From assembly GCA_963782255.1 (NCBI GenBank), contig CAWAIS010000001.1, positions 5,084,001 to 5,148,000 of the forward strand: a stretch of DNA of 64,000 nucleotides. The letters are read 5' to 3'. Source of the stretch: Roseiarcus sp963782255. GTDB taxonomy: Bacteria > Pseudomonadota > Alphaproteobacteria > Rhizobiales > Beijerinckiaceae. Positions 1 to 9,139 of the stretch are shown here, piece after piece. The notes beneath the pieces were generated by a model. It was given only the letters and a program-made list of their open reading frames with translations. It was not told the origin of the DNA and did not search any database. Position 1 is the stretch's first letter. Every line of letters starts with the position of its first letter. The position numbers were made by a program, and so were the translations under genes.

Positions 1-990
1 GCACAAAAGAGCCTATTCGATGCGATCTATGCCGATACGTTGATGCTATTCAACGTCCTGACACAAACTCAGTTGGCACCATCGGGACCATTGTATAGCC
101 TATTTGTTTCTGGTTCCGACGAGGAATGGGCAGGCAAGCCATTTCAGATAGAACTGTCCCGCTGCGTGCGTGAGTACACCGCTCCCAATCTTACCAGCCG
201 ATACGGCAGCTTAGACGACGACTCGATAACCGAATTGAAGCGTGCACCATGTATATTTGCTTATGAAATGGATAACAAATTGCCTCCCAAATTCGGATAC
301 ATTAGAGAGATCGTGCGAAGACAAGGACTGGTCCGGATCGAGTACGAGCTGCACGCAGTTGAACCTTTCCTCTCAGCCGAAGAGTTGGAAGAGATGACGT
401 TCGAACTAGATATCGGAAAGCTTGAGCTCTATCGCACTCATTGGGCTGTCAAGGAAGTCAACCTACCGAAGGAGCTTCATGCTAAGGGCATCACCCTTCC
501 TTCATCAGTGCGAGACGTCACAAACGCTGTGGATATTTCCAAACATGTCTTCGATGTCGCCCTATCGTTTCCCGGCGAGACCCGACCGTTGGTCGAGAAT
601 ATTGCGCGAGAACTGGAGCGGAGGCTTGGGCCGAACACCTATTTTTATGATAACAACTACGTCTCGCAACTGGCACAGCCGTCGCTCGATACCCTTCTGC
701 AGGGTGTTTACATCCGCGCGAAACTTGACGTCGTTTTCCTCAGTACGGACTATCAGAAGAAGAATTGGTGCGGCGTTGAATTCCGTGCGGTGAGAGAGAT
801 CATCTTCGCGCGGGAAAACGCTCGGGTCATGTTCGTCAGAACCGACGAGGGGGCGGTCGAAGGCATTTTCAAAACCGACGGCTATGTCGACGCCCGAAAG
901 TTTGCGCCGGCGAAGATTGCCGAGTTTATTTGTGAGAGGCTAGAGGTGCTTCGTCGGGAAAGCGCCTCGTTAACTCAGGCGGCATCCTAG
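1..990 (+). CDS. TIR-domain protein, 5' end outside window
   Basis: The reading frame is open from the first base of the window, so the true start is probably upstream; the first in-window ATG is at 43. The last ~140 residues form a TIR domain: a strand FDVALSFPGE, then DVVFLSTDYQKKNWCGVEF, the usual TIR spacing of an initial strand and a later S-x-x-Y...W-C..E stretch. In bacterial defence TIR domains generally hydrolyse NAD+ or make cyclic ADP-ribose signals; that is family knowledge, not shown here. The upstream ~170 residues match no family I recognise and may be a sensor. No partner gene is visible on the right, where the next gene is convergent. Confident of the TIR domain, not of the biological role. 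Confidence 0.8.
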   Translation, partial: AQKSLFDAIYADTLMLFNVLTQTQLAPSGPLYSLFVSGSDEEWAGKPFQIELSRCVREYTAPNLTSRYGSLDDDSITELKRAPCIFAYEMDNKLPPKFGYIREIVRRQGLVRIEYELHAVEPFLSAEELEEMTFELDIGKLELYRTHWAVKEVNLPKELHAKGITLPSSVRDVTNAVDISKHVFDVALSFPGETRPLVENIARELERRLGPNTYFYDNNYVSQLAQPSLDTLLQGVYIRAKLDVVFLSTDYQKKNWCGVEFRAVREIIFARENARVMFVRTDEGAVEGIFKTDGYVDARKFAPAKIAEFICERLEVLRRESASLTQAAS

Positions 991-1074
991 GTTCGATACT
1001 CAAGCAAGACTGCCAAGACCGGTGAACAGAACTACCGACCGGGTAGCTCGCTATGCGGCCTGGGCTCTTTGAAC

Positions 1075-2352
1075 CTAGTAATCAGCCTTTAGAATTGCTC
1101 TCGCGATCCTGCGCAGCCAGCTTAGCAAGCGCGATATCACTCCCAGTTGACGCGAGGCGTCCTCGGGACTGCAAGGGGGCAACGTTGTAGGATCATTGCG
1201 CTTGGCAAAAAGCGCCGAAAGCTCGGGGATCAAAGTCGATTTGAGCTGATGTGCGACGTAAGACGGAATCGGAATCGGACCGGCTCCCTCGCCAAGTGGT
1301 GGTATAGTCAGCCAGACCAAACCTTCAGAGTACGCCGGGTCTAATCCTGCAACGAGGTTGGGATCGTCGCTGACCACAACGCTCATAGGCTTGCCGGATG
1401 GAGAGACGACCGTTAGCACCAGCGACTGATCTGCAATCTTGAGCAGTAAAACCCATCCACCCGGCCAACATAACGTCTTCTCAGTTCCGCCCAGACTTTG
1501 CTGCTGCAGAAAGCTGGTGCCACGAATCGGAATTTTCCTACGTTTATTCGCATCGGCCTCTCGGAATCCTCTCCGCAGATCCTGTGCGTAGTTAGTTTGT
1601 AGAAAAGTAGCTCCCAATAGCTTGTATCCAATTGCAAGCCCCAGCTTTGACAGAAAGCGCGTACCCACATCCAGTTGGATGACAGGACTGGCTCGGACCA
1701 TAGTTCTGTTGCGGCCGGCGTTGACGACCGAATCGACCGCGCGCATGTCGCTAGCTTGTACTTGATTCTGACGATCAACGGTTTTGAAAGAGCTAGACCA
1801 AGCTTGGGGCACGTCCATGTTGACGACAAAGCGCTCGGCTTTTTTAAAATGCGCTTTGAACGATGCGAGACTCACAACAATCCAGAATGGATTCTCCGAT
1901 GTCAGCGCGATGTAAGCCCTTCCGGCGTTAGATTTCTTAGCTCGGGGGTCTCCCCCTGCATACGACTTCCAATGCGCTTCCTTGTCGCTTGGCCGAATGT
2001 GAACGATGTTTGCGCCGCAGGGACCAGCCCAAAATTCAGCCACTTCATCAGCAGCAGTCGGCGCGTCGGGCAAAGGGCCCATATAGTCGAGCGGAAGCAC
2101 GCTAGTGCCTGTCCCGCTGAGAGACAAATACTCCCTTGCGCCTATTCCACGTTCGGCACTACCCAGCCAACTCTTGATGAAAGAGCCGTCAACGAATACA
2201 CCGGACATATTGTTGCAGTTCTGACAGACATCATCGGTGCGCCATAGCGAGGGCAGAAAATCTCCGCCCAGCGCATCTGGCCATATATGTTCGTCGGAGA
2301 AGGCGTCGTCCGGCTTGTGTAGCCCGCAGTAGATGCACGTTCTAATTGCCAT
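1075..2352 (-). CDS. HNH endonuclease-domain protein
   Basis: A protein of 425 residues with an N-terminal HNH_5-like zinc-finger nuclease signature: CIYCG (C6, C9), then SDEHIWPDALGG (E21-H22) and CQNCNN (C43, C46, N47). This is the pattern of small metal-dependent nucleases in which two CxxC pairs hold zinc and the His polarises water. The remaining ~370 residues are unrecognised. It begins 8 bp after the stop of no gene on its own strand: upstream of its start (2353-2359) lies the Fic gene's stop, so the two are read in the same direction with a 7-bp gap and may be co-transcribed. The context suggests a defence or element-maintenance nuclease. Confidence 0.75.
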   Translation of the reverse strand: MAIRTCIYCGLHKPDDAFSDEHIWPDALGGDFLPSLWRTDDVCQNCNNMSGVFVDGSFIKSWLGSAERGIGAREYLSLSGTGTSVLPLDYMGPLPDAPTAADEVAEFWAGPCGANIVHIRPSDKEAHWKSYAGGDPRAKKSNAGRAYIALTSENPFWIVVSLASFKAHFKKAERFVVNMDVPQAWSSSFKTVDRQNQVQASDMRAVDSVVNAGRNRTMVRASPVIQLDVGTRFLSKLGLAIGYKLLGATFLQTNYAQDLRRGFREADANKRRKIPIRGTSFLQQQSLGGTEKTLCWPGGWVLLLKIADQSLVLTVVSPSGKPMSVVVSDDPNLVAGLDPAYSEGLVWLTIPPLGEGAGPIPIPSYVAHQLKSTLIPELSALFAKRNDPTTLPPCSPEDASRQLGVISRLLSWLRRIARAILKADY

Positions 2353-2359
2353 TTTTCTC

Positions 2360-2959
2360 TCAGCTCTCGCGCGGTGCGACGAACGCCATTAGAGGACGAA
2401 TATCGTCTTGATCGGCGGCCTTGAGCGCCGCGATGTACGCAGTGCGCCGCTCATTCATTTTTTGAAGATCATGTCCGCCGGCCCAATCGATTGGCTTTGT
2501 CCCGTAAACGCGGTCTAGCACCGTATCGGCCATGATGCGGGCATGTCTGCCGTTGCCGTTCGGAAACGGATGAATCTTTACGAGCCGGTGATGCAGGCGG
2601 ACCGCAGCTTCTGAAGGCGTGTAGGTTTTGCTGTCAGCCCAATACTTCGCATCGCCCATGAGGGTGCGAAGCTCCACTGGGATGCGAATGGGATCGATGC
2701 CGATGTTTTTTCCGGTTTTTCGAAACGTGCCTGCCCAGTCCCAAACCTCCCCAAATAGGTGCTTGTGGAGCGTTAGAACGAAATCGTCCGTCAGCACGTC
2801 CCGCCGTTGCCGTGCTACCCATCGCAGGCCGGCTTCGATGTTGGCCTGCTCGAGTTCGTCAAGCTGGACGCGTGTTGTGATGTGCCTGAATTTCAGACCT
2901 CCGAGTTCATCGGGGTCCAGCGGCGTTGCACCTTCCGGATATTCAATCCCCTCCGGCAT
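2360..2959 (-). CDS. Fic/DOC family protein, mobile mystery protein B type
   Basis: Fic-domain protein of about 199 residues. The catalytic motif HPFPNGNGR is at residues 131-139 counted from an in-frame TTG one codon earlier; it matches HxFx(D/E/N)GN(G/K)R, the loop that transfers AMP from ATP to a hydroxyl of a target protein. The start ATG at 2959 overlaps the upstream gene's stop codon (TGATG), a translational-coupling arrangement. Together with the XRE-type gene before it this is the mobile mystery protein A/B pair, known as a two-gene module on mobile elements and probably toxin-antitoxin-like. The exact target is unknown. Confidence 0.85.
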   Translation of the reverse strand: MPEGIEYPEGATPLDPDELGGLKFRHITTRVQLDELEQANIEAGLRWVARQRRDVLTDDFVLTLHKHLFGEVWDWAGTFRKTGKNIGIDPIRIPVELRTLMGDAKYWADSKTYTPSEAAVRLHHRLVKIHPFPNGNGRHARIMADTVLDRVYGTKPIDWAGGHDLQKMNERRTAYIAALKAADQDDIRPLMAFVAPRES

Positions 2960-3417
2960 CAATCGCTCCAGAAATCGGGTGCCATTTCGCGCGCTATTTC
3001 GCTCGTGAGACGCTCTACCTCCTGCGCGATCTTGTCGTCCGGCAAAGTCTGGCTTTCCAGCGCCATGTGTTTGCTGGCCGTCCCAACAAGGGCTTCGGCC
3101 TTCTTTCGGGCTTGCGCGACAATCAGATCCTCGACGCGCGTTGGCGGTACGATGGCATAGACAAATCGACAGCCCATGGCCTCGGCGAATGCCTGCATGG
3201 AGTTCAGCGTAACGCCTCCTACCAGTTCGGCCTGTTCGGCCTGAGCGATCCGGGCGCGGGTGACACCCATTCTTTTCGCCAACTGAGCGCCGGACATGCC
3301 AAGAGCCTTGCGTACTGTTCGCATCCAGCCCTCGCGCGGCGTTCGCAGACCCGCGTGGCCCACGGCGGCATTTACGCTGCGCTGATACTGCTGTTGGGCG
3401 ATTGTTTTTACTGACAT
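2959..3417 (-). CDS. XRE-type regulator, mobile mystery protein A
   Basis: A 152-residue helix-turn-helix protein. Residues ~38-65 contain the HTH core (MSGAQLAKRMGVTRARIAQ). The N-terminus (MSVKTIAQQQ) and overall length fit mobile mystery protein A. I chose the ATG at 3417; an in-frame TTG two codons earlier at 3423 is possible. It overlaps the Fic gene by one base and probably represses the pair: a 10-bp-arm palindrome lies 99-120 bp upstream, with related half-sites between. In this family A is the DNA-binding and probable antitoxin partner, which is inference from gene organisation. Confidence 0.85.
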   Translation of the reverse strand: MSVKTIAQQQYQRSVNAAVGHAGLRTPREGWMRTVRKALGMSGAQLAKRMGVTRARIAQAEQAELVGGVTLNSMQAFAEAMGCRFVYAIVPPTRVEDLIVAQARKKAEALVGTASKHMALESQTLPDDKIAQEVERLTSEIAREMAPDFWSD

Positions 3418-3515
3418 TGTCAACTCATATATTGACGCATCGACTTATTTTGTATACGTATAGATATACCATTTGTGCCATAAGGTCAATATAAACATTT
3501 ACATTCAAGCGCGCA

Positions 3516-3537
3516 ATGTCAATATAAATATTGACAT
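3516..3537. promoter_or_regulatory. Palindromic operator candidate upstream of the mobile mystery A/B operon
   Basis: Perfect inverted repeat with arms ATGTCAATAT and ATATTGACAT separated by AA. The related string GTCAATATAAACATTTAC lies at 3485-3502 and an imperfect version (TGTCAAC...ATTGACG) spans 3419-3437 at the gene start. This AT-rich array stands out from GC-rich surroundings and lies between two divergent genes (XRE gene left, TrlF-like gene right). It is the expected kind of binding site for the XRE protein. Confidence 0.65.
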
Positions 3538-3723
3538 CTAATTCGGAAAATAAGTCGCATTCAGTCGGTTTTCGATCCCAAACTGCAGCCTGTGGACAAA
3601 AACCTGAATATTCTGGTGACTAGCGCTGGGCAGGTTGCTAACTGTGTCCTACTTGCGACCGCGCCAATATCGGCCATCATAGCGAAACAGTCGGGCATAT
3701 TGAGCCGGGAAGACAGGAGGAAC

Positions 3724-6700
3724 ATGAATAGCAATCCTTGGCCGCGCGGCTCGGAATGGAGAAAGTGGGACCTCCATGTCCACACACCCGCTTCTTATGG
3801 ATTCCAAGGGGACTGGAACGGTTTCATCATCCAGCTCGGAAATGCCGACTGCGACGTGGTCGGGATCAACGACTATTTCTCGGTTGCAGGATATAGAGAG
3901 GTGTTGCGTCGCCTTGGCGATCCGGGAGCTGCGACCGAAGGTAATAAGGCATATCGCGACGCGCTGGAGAAACTGCGCGCCAAGATACTGATGCCTGTCG
4001 TCGAATGCCGTATGACCAACGTGCTAATGAACAAAAAAGGCACTGGGCAGCGGATCAATTTTCATCTGATTTTCGATCATAATATTGACTCCGACAACAT
4101 TGAGACCTTCCTGAAGAACCAGCAAGTCAAAGGCAGTTCTATTGGTAACCGATACAATGATAGTAAGTTTCTGCTCGACGATGTTTCGGTAGATTTCAAT
4201 ACAATGTGCCAGTCACTGCGAGGCGACGGCGTCTTCAAGGATCGTTTCCTGATATGGCTGCCATACGACGAATACGGTGGTATCGACGGGATCAATCCAT
4301 CGACCGATAAGCTCTTCAAGGAGAACTTGATCTCCACCGCCGACATTCTCGGGTCGTCCAACAAGAAGCAGGCGGATTTTTTCCTGTGGAAGGACGACGA
4401 TTTCACACCTGAGCAATACCAGGACTGGTTTCGTTGCCGAAAGCCCTGCATCAAGGGCAGCGACTCTCACAACGTCAACGACGAACTCGGCAAGTTAAAG
4501 GACCACAATTCGCAGCCTATGGACAAATACTGCTGGATCAAGGCCGACCCGACATTCAGCGGCCTGCGGCAGATCATCAACGAACCCGAGGATCGCGTTT
4601 ACATCGGCAAACTACCGCCCAAGTTGGAAGAGGTCCGGTCAAATGCCACCCGCTACATCGACCGGCTTCATACTCGGAAAACGGCCGATGCGGACACGGC
4701 GGACGCTTGGTTCAATTGTGACCTGCCGCTCAATGCCGACATGGTCGCCATCATTGGTAACAAGGGCAGCGGCAAAAGCGCGTTGGCAGACATTCTTGCG
4801 CTCGGCGGAAACACGCACTGCGACCCGGGGCATTTCTCCTTTCTGACCAAGGCAAGGTTTTGCGAGCGCAACGGCAAACTCGCAAAGCAATTTGAGGTCA
4901 GCCCCATCTGGATGGACGGTACCCAAAGCGTGACTTCTCTGAACGCAAGGCCAGACTTCAACGGGGTCGAGAAGGTCCGTTACATCCCGCAAACCTATCT
5001 CGAAAAAGTCTGCACTGAAACTGAGCCAGGCCAGCAGAGCGAGTTCCAACTCGAACTCCGCAAGGTTATATTCTCGCATATCAGTGACGCCGACCGGCTC
5101 GACAAGGAAACTCTCGACGAGCTGATCGAATACAAAACCGAGGAACTGAAGGGGCAGATCGAAAGCGCCCGTCGGGAAGTTTCACGCATCAATGGAGAGC
5201 TAATCCGGCTAGAAGAGAAAGCTACTCCCGACTACGCGGCCCAACTTGAAGCGAAGCTGAAGCTCAAACAGCAAGAGCTGAAAGCGCATCAGGAAAATAA
5301 GCCAGCGAAGGTCGAGCAACCGGCTAACGTTAGCGTTGAGCAAAAGGCTGAATATGATGCCGTGGCCGCCAAGCTAGCCACGGAGCGCGCAACGCTCAAT
5401 GAAATTGACACCAAGATTGCTAGCCAACAGGGGCTGCAAAAAACGCTCACCGAGAAAATCGCCATAGCCCGGAAAGTCGAAGGCAAGGTAGAGAATTTTG
5501 AGGCTGAGTACGGACGTCTCGATCGAGAAACGTCAGCTGATCTACAAAGATTATCACTCGACCTAAAAACCATTATCGCGCTGACAGTGAACAAGCAACC
5601 CCTTGTGACCGCACGCGAAGCCTTGACGAGCCAGAAGATACTTGTCGACACCGATCTTCTGCCGGAAACGGCGACAGGCGTCGTGGCTCTGAAAGCCGCC
5701 TGCCTTGAGCGTATCAAGGGATTGCAAGATCAACTCGACGCGCCCAACAAGCAGTATCAACGGTACAACGAAGCGCTGCGACGCTGGCAGGAGAGGACGC
5801 AAGCGATCGAAGGCGACGCGGAAAAGCCAGATACCGCAAAATGGTATGAGGCGCAGCTTTCATACATCAAGAAAAACCTTCCCGGTGATATTGCTCTTCT
5901 GCAAGAGCAGCGCCGCGGGATCGCCCAGGAAATTCATAAGTGCGTTGGAGCTATCCGCGATGTGTACAAGGAACTCTTCGGTGCCGTCCAGGACCTGATC
6001 GGCAGCAGTGTAATAATCAAGGAAGGATTCAAGCTAACTTTTGAGAGCAGCATTGTCGAACGGACTTTTCAGACGGAATTTTTCGAGCGCTACATTTCAC
6101 AGGGAAACGCGGGATCGTTCTACAACAAGGAAAAGGGCGCGGCGGCGCTCGAAGACCTGCGATCGGAATTCGACTTCAACAAGGCTGACGAGAGTATAGC
6201 GTTCGTCGAGAAGGTCATCGAGTATCTTCAAACGGACATGCGCAACCCGCAAAAGCCAAAAACGGGAATAGCCTCACAACTACGAAAGAATGTGGACGTG
6301 AAGGGCTTCTACGATTTCCTGTGGACGTTCGGCTACCTTGAGCCGGAATATTCTCTTAAGCTCGACGGAAAAGACCTTAGCCATTTGTCCCCGGGCGAAC
6401 GTGGCACCCTCCTTCTTGTCTTTTATCTGCTTGTCGATAAGAGTAACAAACCCATAATCGTCGACCAGCCGGAAGAGAACCTCGACAGCCAGACAGTTTA
6501 CCGTCTGCTCATACCAGTGATCAAAGACGTAAAAAGACGCCGCCAGATTATTATGGTGACACATAGCCCGAACATCGCGGTAGTATGCGACGCCGAACAG
6601 ATTATCCACGCCCACATAGACCGCTCAGCCCACAACGCGGTGATTTACACGATGGGCGCGATCGAATCCCCCGAGATCAATCGTTACCTCGTCGACGTTC

Positions 6701-6756
6701 TCGAAGGCACCCGCCCAGCTTTCGACAATCGTGACGCAAAGTACTTTGCAAAATAA
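3724..6756 (+). CDS. TrlF-like PHP-domain AAA/SMC-type ATPase
   Basis: A protein of 1010 residues. The N-terminus carries a PHP phosphoesterase signature (WDLHVHT, residues 15-21, with further metal-ligand candidates such as GSDSH). A Walker A motif (GNKGSGKSA) follows near residue 345. A long coiled coil fills the middle, and the C-terminus has an ABC/SMC-type head: SPGERG signature, PIIVDQPEENLD Walker B and THSPN switch. This layout matches TrlF-family ATPases of defence islands, where a PHP nuclease or phosphatase is coupled to an SMC-like motor. I chose ATG 3724 because AGGAGG lies at 3715-3720; the frame is open upstream to a GTG at 3592. It is convergent with hsdR, 61 bp away, so it has its own promoter. 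Confidence 0.85.
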   Translation: MNSNPWPRGSEWRKWDLHVHTPASYGFQGDWNGFIIQLGNADCDVVGINDYFSVAGYREVLRRLGDPGAATEGNKAYRDALEKLRAKILMPVVECRMTNVLMNKKGTGQRINFHLIFDHNIDSDNIETFLKNQQVKGSSIGNRYNDSKFLLDDVSVDFNTMCQSLRGDGVFKDRFLIWLPYDEYGGIDGINPSTDKLFKENLISTADILGSSNKKQADFFLWKDDDFTPEQYQDWFRCRKPCIKGSDSHNVNDELGKLKDHNSQPMDKYCWIKADPTFSGLRQIINEPEDRVYIGKLPPKLEEVRSNATRYIDRLHTRKTADADTADAWFNCDLPLNADMVAIIGNKGSGKSALADILALGGNTHCDPGHFSFLTKARFCERNGKLAKQFEVSPIWMDGTQSVTSLNARPDFNGVEKVRYIPQTYLEKVCTETEPGQQSEFQLELRKVIFSHISDADRLDKETLDELIEYKTEELKGQIESARREVSRINGELIRLEEKATPDYAAQLEAKLKLKQQELKAHQENKPAKVEQPANVSVEQKAEYDAVAAKLATERATLNEIDTKIASQQGLQKTLTEKIAIARKVEGKVENFEAEYGRLDRETSADLQRLSLDLKTIIALTVNKQPLVTAREALTSQKILVDTDLLPETATGVVALKAACLERIKGLQDQLDAPNKQYQRYNEALRRWQERTQAIEGDAEKPDTAKWYEAQLSYIKKNLPGDIALLQEQRRGIAQEIHKCVGAIRDVYKELFGAVQDLIGSSVIIKEGFKLTFESSIVERTFQTEFFERYISQGNAGSFYNKEKGAAALEDLRSEFDFNKADESIAFVEKVIEYLQTDMRNPQKPKTGIASQLRKNVDVKGFYDFLWTFGYLEPEYSLKLDGKDLSHLSPGERGTLLLVFYLLVDKSNKPIIVDQPEENLDSQTVYRLLIPVIKDVKRRRQIIMVTHSPNIAVVCDAEQIIHAHIDRSAHNAVIYTMGAIESPEINRYLVDVLEGTRPAFDNRDAKYFAK

Positions 6757-6817
6757 GACTGTCAGGTGGCCTTTAGGCCGACCAGGGCCGGAAAAGCCTA
6801 AGTTAGATAGTAATTCG

Positions 6818-9139
6818 CTAATACAGGTGCCGTTGAAATCCAATAAACGCATCGCGTATATGAGCCACGCCGCCGAGCTGTGCTGCTGCGTCGCTGATGG
6901 CTCGGTATTTCAGCTCAAGCAGGTGCGGTAGCTTGGCTTGATCCAGTTCCCCAACGCCTTCCTTGACGTACTGGGAGAGGACAAAATCCAGAAACGCCTG
7001 AAGTTTTGGCTCGTAGCGGGCGAATATCTGTTGACGCCTGGTGCTAACGCGCTCTTCCCGCGTGATCGGGGCCAGGGCGAAAGCTATGTAGGCCAGTACG
7101 TCAAAGAGATCGCTCTTTTCGGCGTCGATCATGCGTCTGATCTCGCTTAGCTGTTCATCGCCATAGCCTTTCTCGGACAGGCTTTCCAAAAGCGCTTTCC
7201 GCGTGTCGGGCTGGCCCCAGAGGGTCCTTAATTCGTCCTCATCCTTGAAGAGTTGGGGGAGTTCTCCAAACAGCCGCTCGATGAATTGCGCCGCTGACAT
7301 GGGCCTGCCGTCCACGCTCCAGAAGGTCGTCGCCATCATGTGCTGGATGGTGCGCTCCTTGCCGTCGGCAAGCTTGATCTTGATCTTCCGTGGGGTCGGC
7401 GGCTCTTCCTCCCCGCCTTCGGGCTCTGTGTCACCTTCATCTTCTCCGGGCGGCGCGGGGCGTTCGTCTCCTGCCCTCGGCGTCGGCGGAACGGGTTCGA
7501 CGGGCTCGCCGTCCCACTCCGGGTCGTTGAAATGCTCATAGGCCTTCACGAAGTCATAGATCGTGAAATAGTCCTTGCCGTCGAACAGCCGCGTCCCGCG
7601 CCCGATGATCTGCTTGAATTCGATCATTGAGTTTACGGGCCGCATCAAAACAATGTTGCGGACGTTGCGCGCGTCAACGCCGGTCGAGAGCTTCTGCGAT
7701 GTCGTCAGGATCGTCGGGATGGTCTTTTCGTTGTCCTGGAACGTCCGCAAATGCTGGTCGCCAAGCGCGCCGTCGTTCGCGGTCACACGCACGCAGTAGT
7801 TCGGGTCCGTGCTCGTCTTCATCTGGTTGATGAGGTCGCGAACCGCGAGCGCGTGTTCCTGCGTCGCGCAAAAAACAAGAGTCTTCTGCTTCTGGTCGAT
7901 GGCGTCCATGAACAATTTGACACGGTATTTTTCGCGCTCCTTGATCTCGATGACGCGATTGAAATCGTCCTCGGTGTAGCGTCTGCCTTCCTCGACCTCG
8001 CCCTCGATCAACTGGTCGTCGGCGGTGTAAACGTAATCGTCGAGCGTGGTGGCGATTTGCTTGACCTTGAAGGGGGTGAGATAGCCGTCATTGATCCCTT
8101 CCTTCAGCGAATAGATGTAAACCGGCTCCCCGAAATAGGCGTAGGTGTCCGCATTGGCTCGGCGCTTGGGCGTCGCGGTTAGCCCGAGCTGCACGGCGGG
8201 CGCGAAATACTCCAGAATGGCGCGCCAGTTGCCTTCGTCGTTCGCGCCGCCCCTGTGGCACTCGTCGATGACGATGAAATCGAAAAAATCTGGCGGATAG
8301 TCGCCGAAGTTGGGCGCAGGATTGCCTTCGGCATCCCTGCCGCTCATGAAGGTCTGGAAAATGGTGAAAAAGACGCTCCCGTTTTTCGGTACGCGGCCCT
8401 TTTTGGCGATCTCGTCCGGCTTGATCCGCACCAGTGCGTCATCGGCGAAGGCAGAAAAGGCGTTGTAAGCCTGATCGGCCAGGATGTTGCGGTCTGCCAG
8501 AAACAGGATGCGCGGCCGTCGCGTCGGCTCGCCGCTAAGATTCCATCGGCTCTGAAACAGCTTCCATGACAACTGAAAAGCTATGAAGGTCTTGCCTGTG
8601 CCGGTGGCAAGCGTCAGAAGAACGCGTTTCCGGCCATTGGCGATTGCTTCGAGCGCGTTTTCGATGGCGTTGTGCTGATAGTAGCGCGCCTGCCACGTCC
8701 CGCCCTTGTCTTCGAAAGGGATGGCCGCGAACCGGTCGCGCCATGCATTCTGCTCCGCGAAAACGCGATTCCAGAGGTCTTCCGGGCTCGGGTATTGCGA
8801 AACGTATTGCTCCGCGCCCGTCACCATATCGATCTGATAAATGCCGTCGCCATTGGTGGAATAAGCGAAGCGCGCTTGCAGCTTTGCGGCGTATTTCTTG
8901 GCCTGCCCAACCCCTTCGGTGTCCGGGAAATCCCGCCGCTTGGCCTCGATGACGGCAAGCTTGTGATTGCGGTACGTCAGGACATAATCGGCAATGTCCT
9001 GGGCGGCTCGTTTGCCTGCCCCTTGCAGGCGTCCGAGAGTAATAACCTCGCGACGCACGCGGCTTGCTTCCACCACGCCCCAGCCCGCCGCCTTCAAGGC
9101 GGGGTCGATCAGCTCGGCGCGGGTTTCGGCCTCGTTCAT
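6818..9139 (-). CDS. hsdR: Type I restriction enzyme, R subunit
   Basis: A 773-residue motor/nuclease subunit. The N-terminal PD-(D/E)XK nuclease core is visible as D51...E65-A-K67 (DYVLTY, IEAKRRD). It is followed by an SF2 helicase with Walker A ATGTGKT (178-184), VIDECHRGG box, GLTATPKR and QIIGRGTR motif VI. The C-terminal domain resembles that of the EcoEI-type R subunit. With HsdM and HsdS it would translocate and cut DNA lacking host methylation. Its start overlaps the hsdS stop (ATGA), so the three genes form an operon hsdM-hsdS-hsdR. All R-subunit motifs look intact although hsdS is damaged. Confidence 0.93.
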   Translation of the reverse strand: MNEAETRAELIDPALKAAGWGVVEASRVRREVITLGRLQGAGKRAAQDIADYVLTYRNHKLAVIEAKRRDFPDTEGVGQAKKYAAKLQARFAYSTNGDGIYQIDMVTGAEQYVSQYPSPEDLWNRVFAEQNAWRDRFAAIPFEDKGGTWQARYYQHNAIENALEAIANGRKRVLLTLATGTGKTFIAFQLSWKLFQSRWNLSGEPTRRPRILFLADRNILADQAYNAFSAFADDALVRIKPDEIAKKGRVPKNGSVFFTIFQTFMSGRDAEGNPAPNFGDYPPDFFDFIVIDECHRGGANDEGNWRAILEYFAPAVQLGLTATPKRRANADTYAYFGEPVYIYSLKEGINDGYLTPFKVKQIATTLDDYVYTADDQLIEGEVEEGRRYTEDDFNRVIEIKEREKYRVKLFMDAIDQKQKTLVFCATQEHALAVRDLINQMKTSTDPNYCVRVTANDGALGDQHLRTFQDNEKTIPTILTTSQKLSTGVDARNVRNIVLMRPVNSMIEFKQIIGRGTRLFDGKDYFTIYDFVKAYEHFNDPEWDGEPVEPVPPTPRAGDERPAPPGEDEGDTEPEGGEEEPPTPRKIKIKLADGKERTIQHMMATTFWSVDGRPMSAAQFIERLFGELPQLFKDEDELRTLWGQPDTRKALLESLSEKGYGDEQLSEIRRMIDAEKSDLFDVLAYIAFALAPITREERVSTRRQQIFARYEPKLQAFLDFVLSQYVKEGVGELDQAKLPHLLELKYRAISDAAAQLGGVAHIRDAFIGFQRHLY

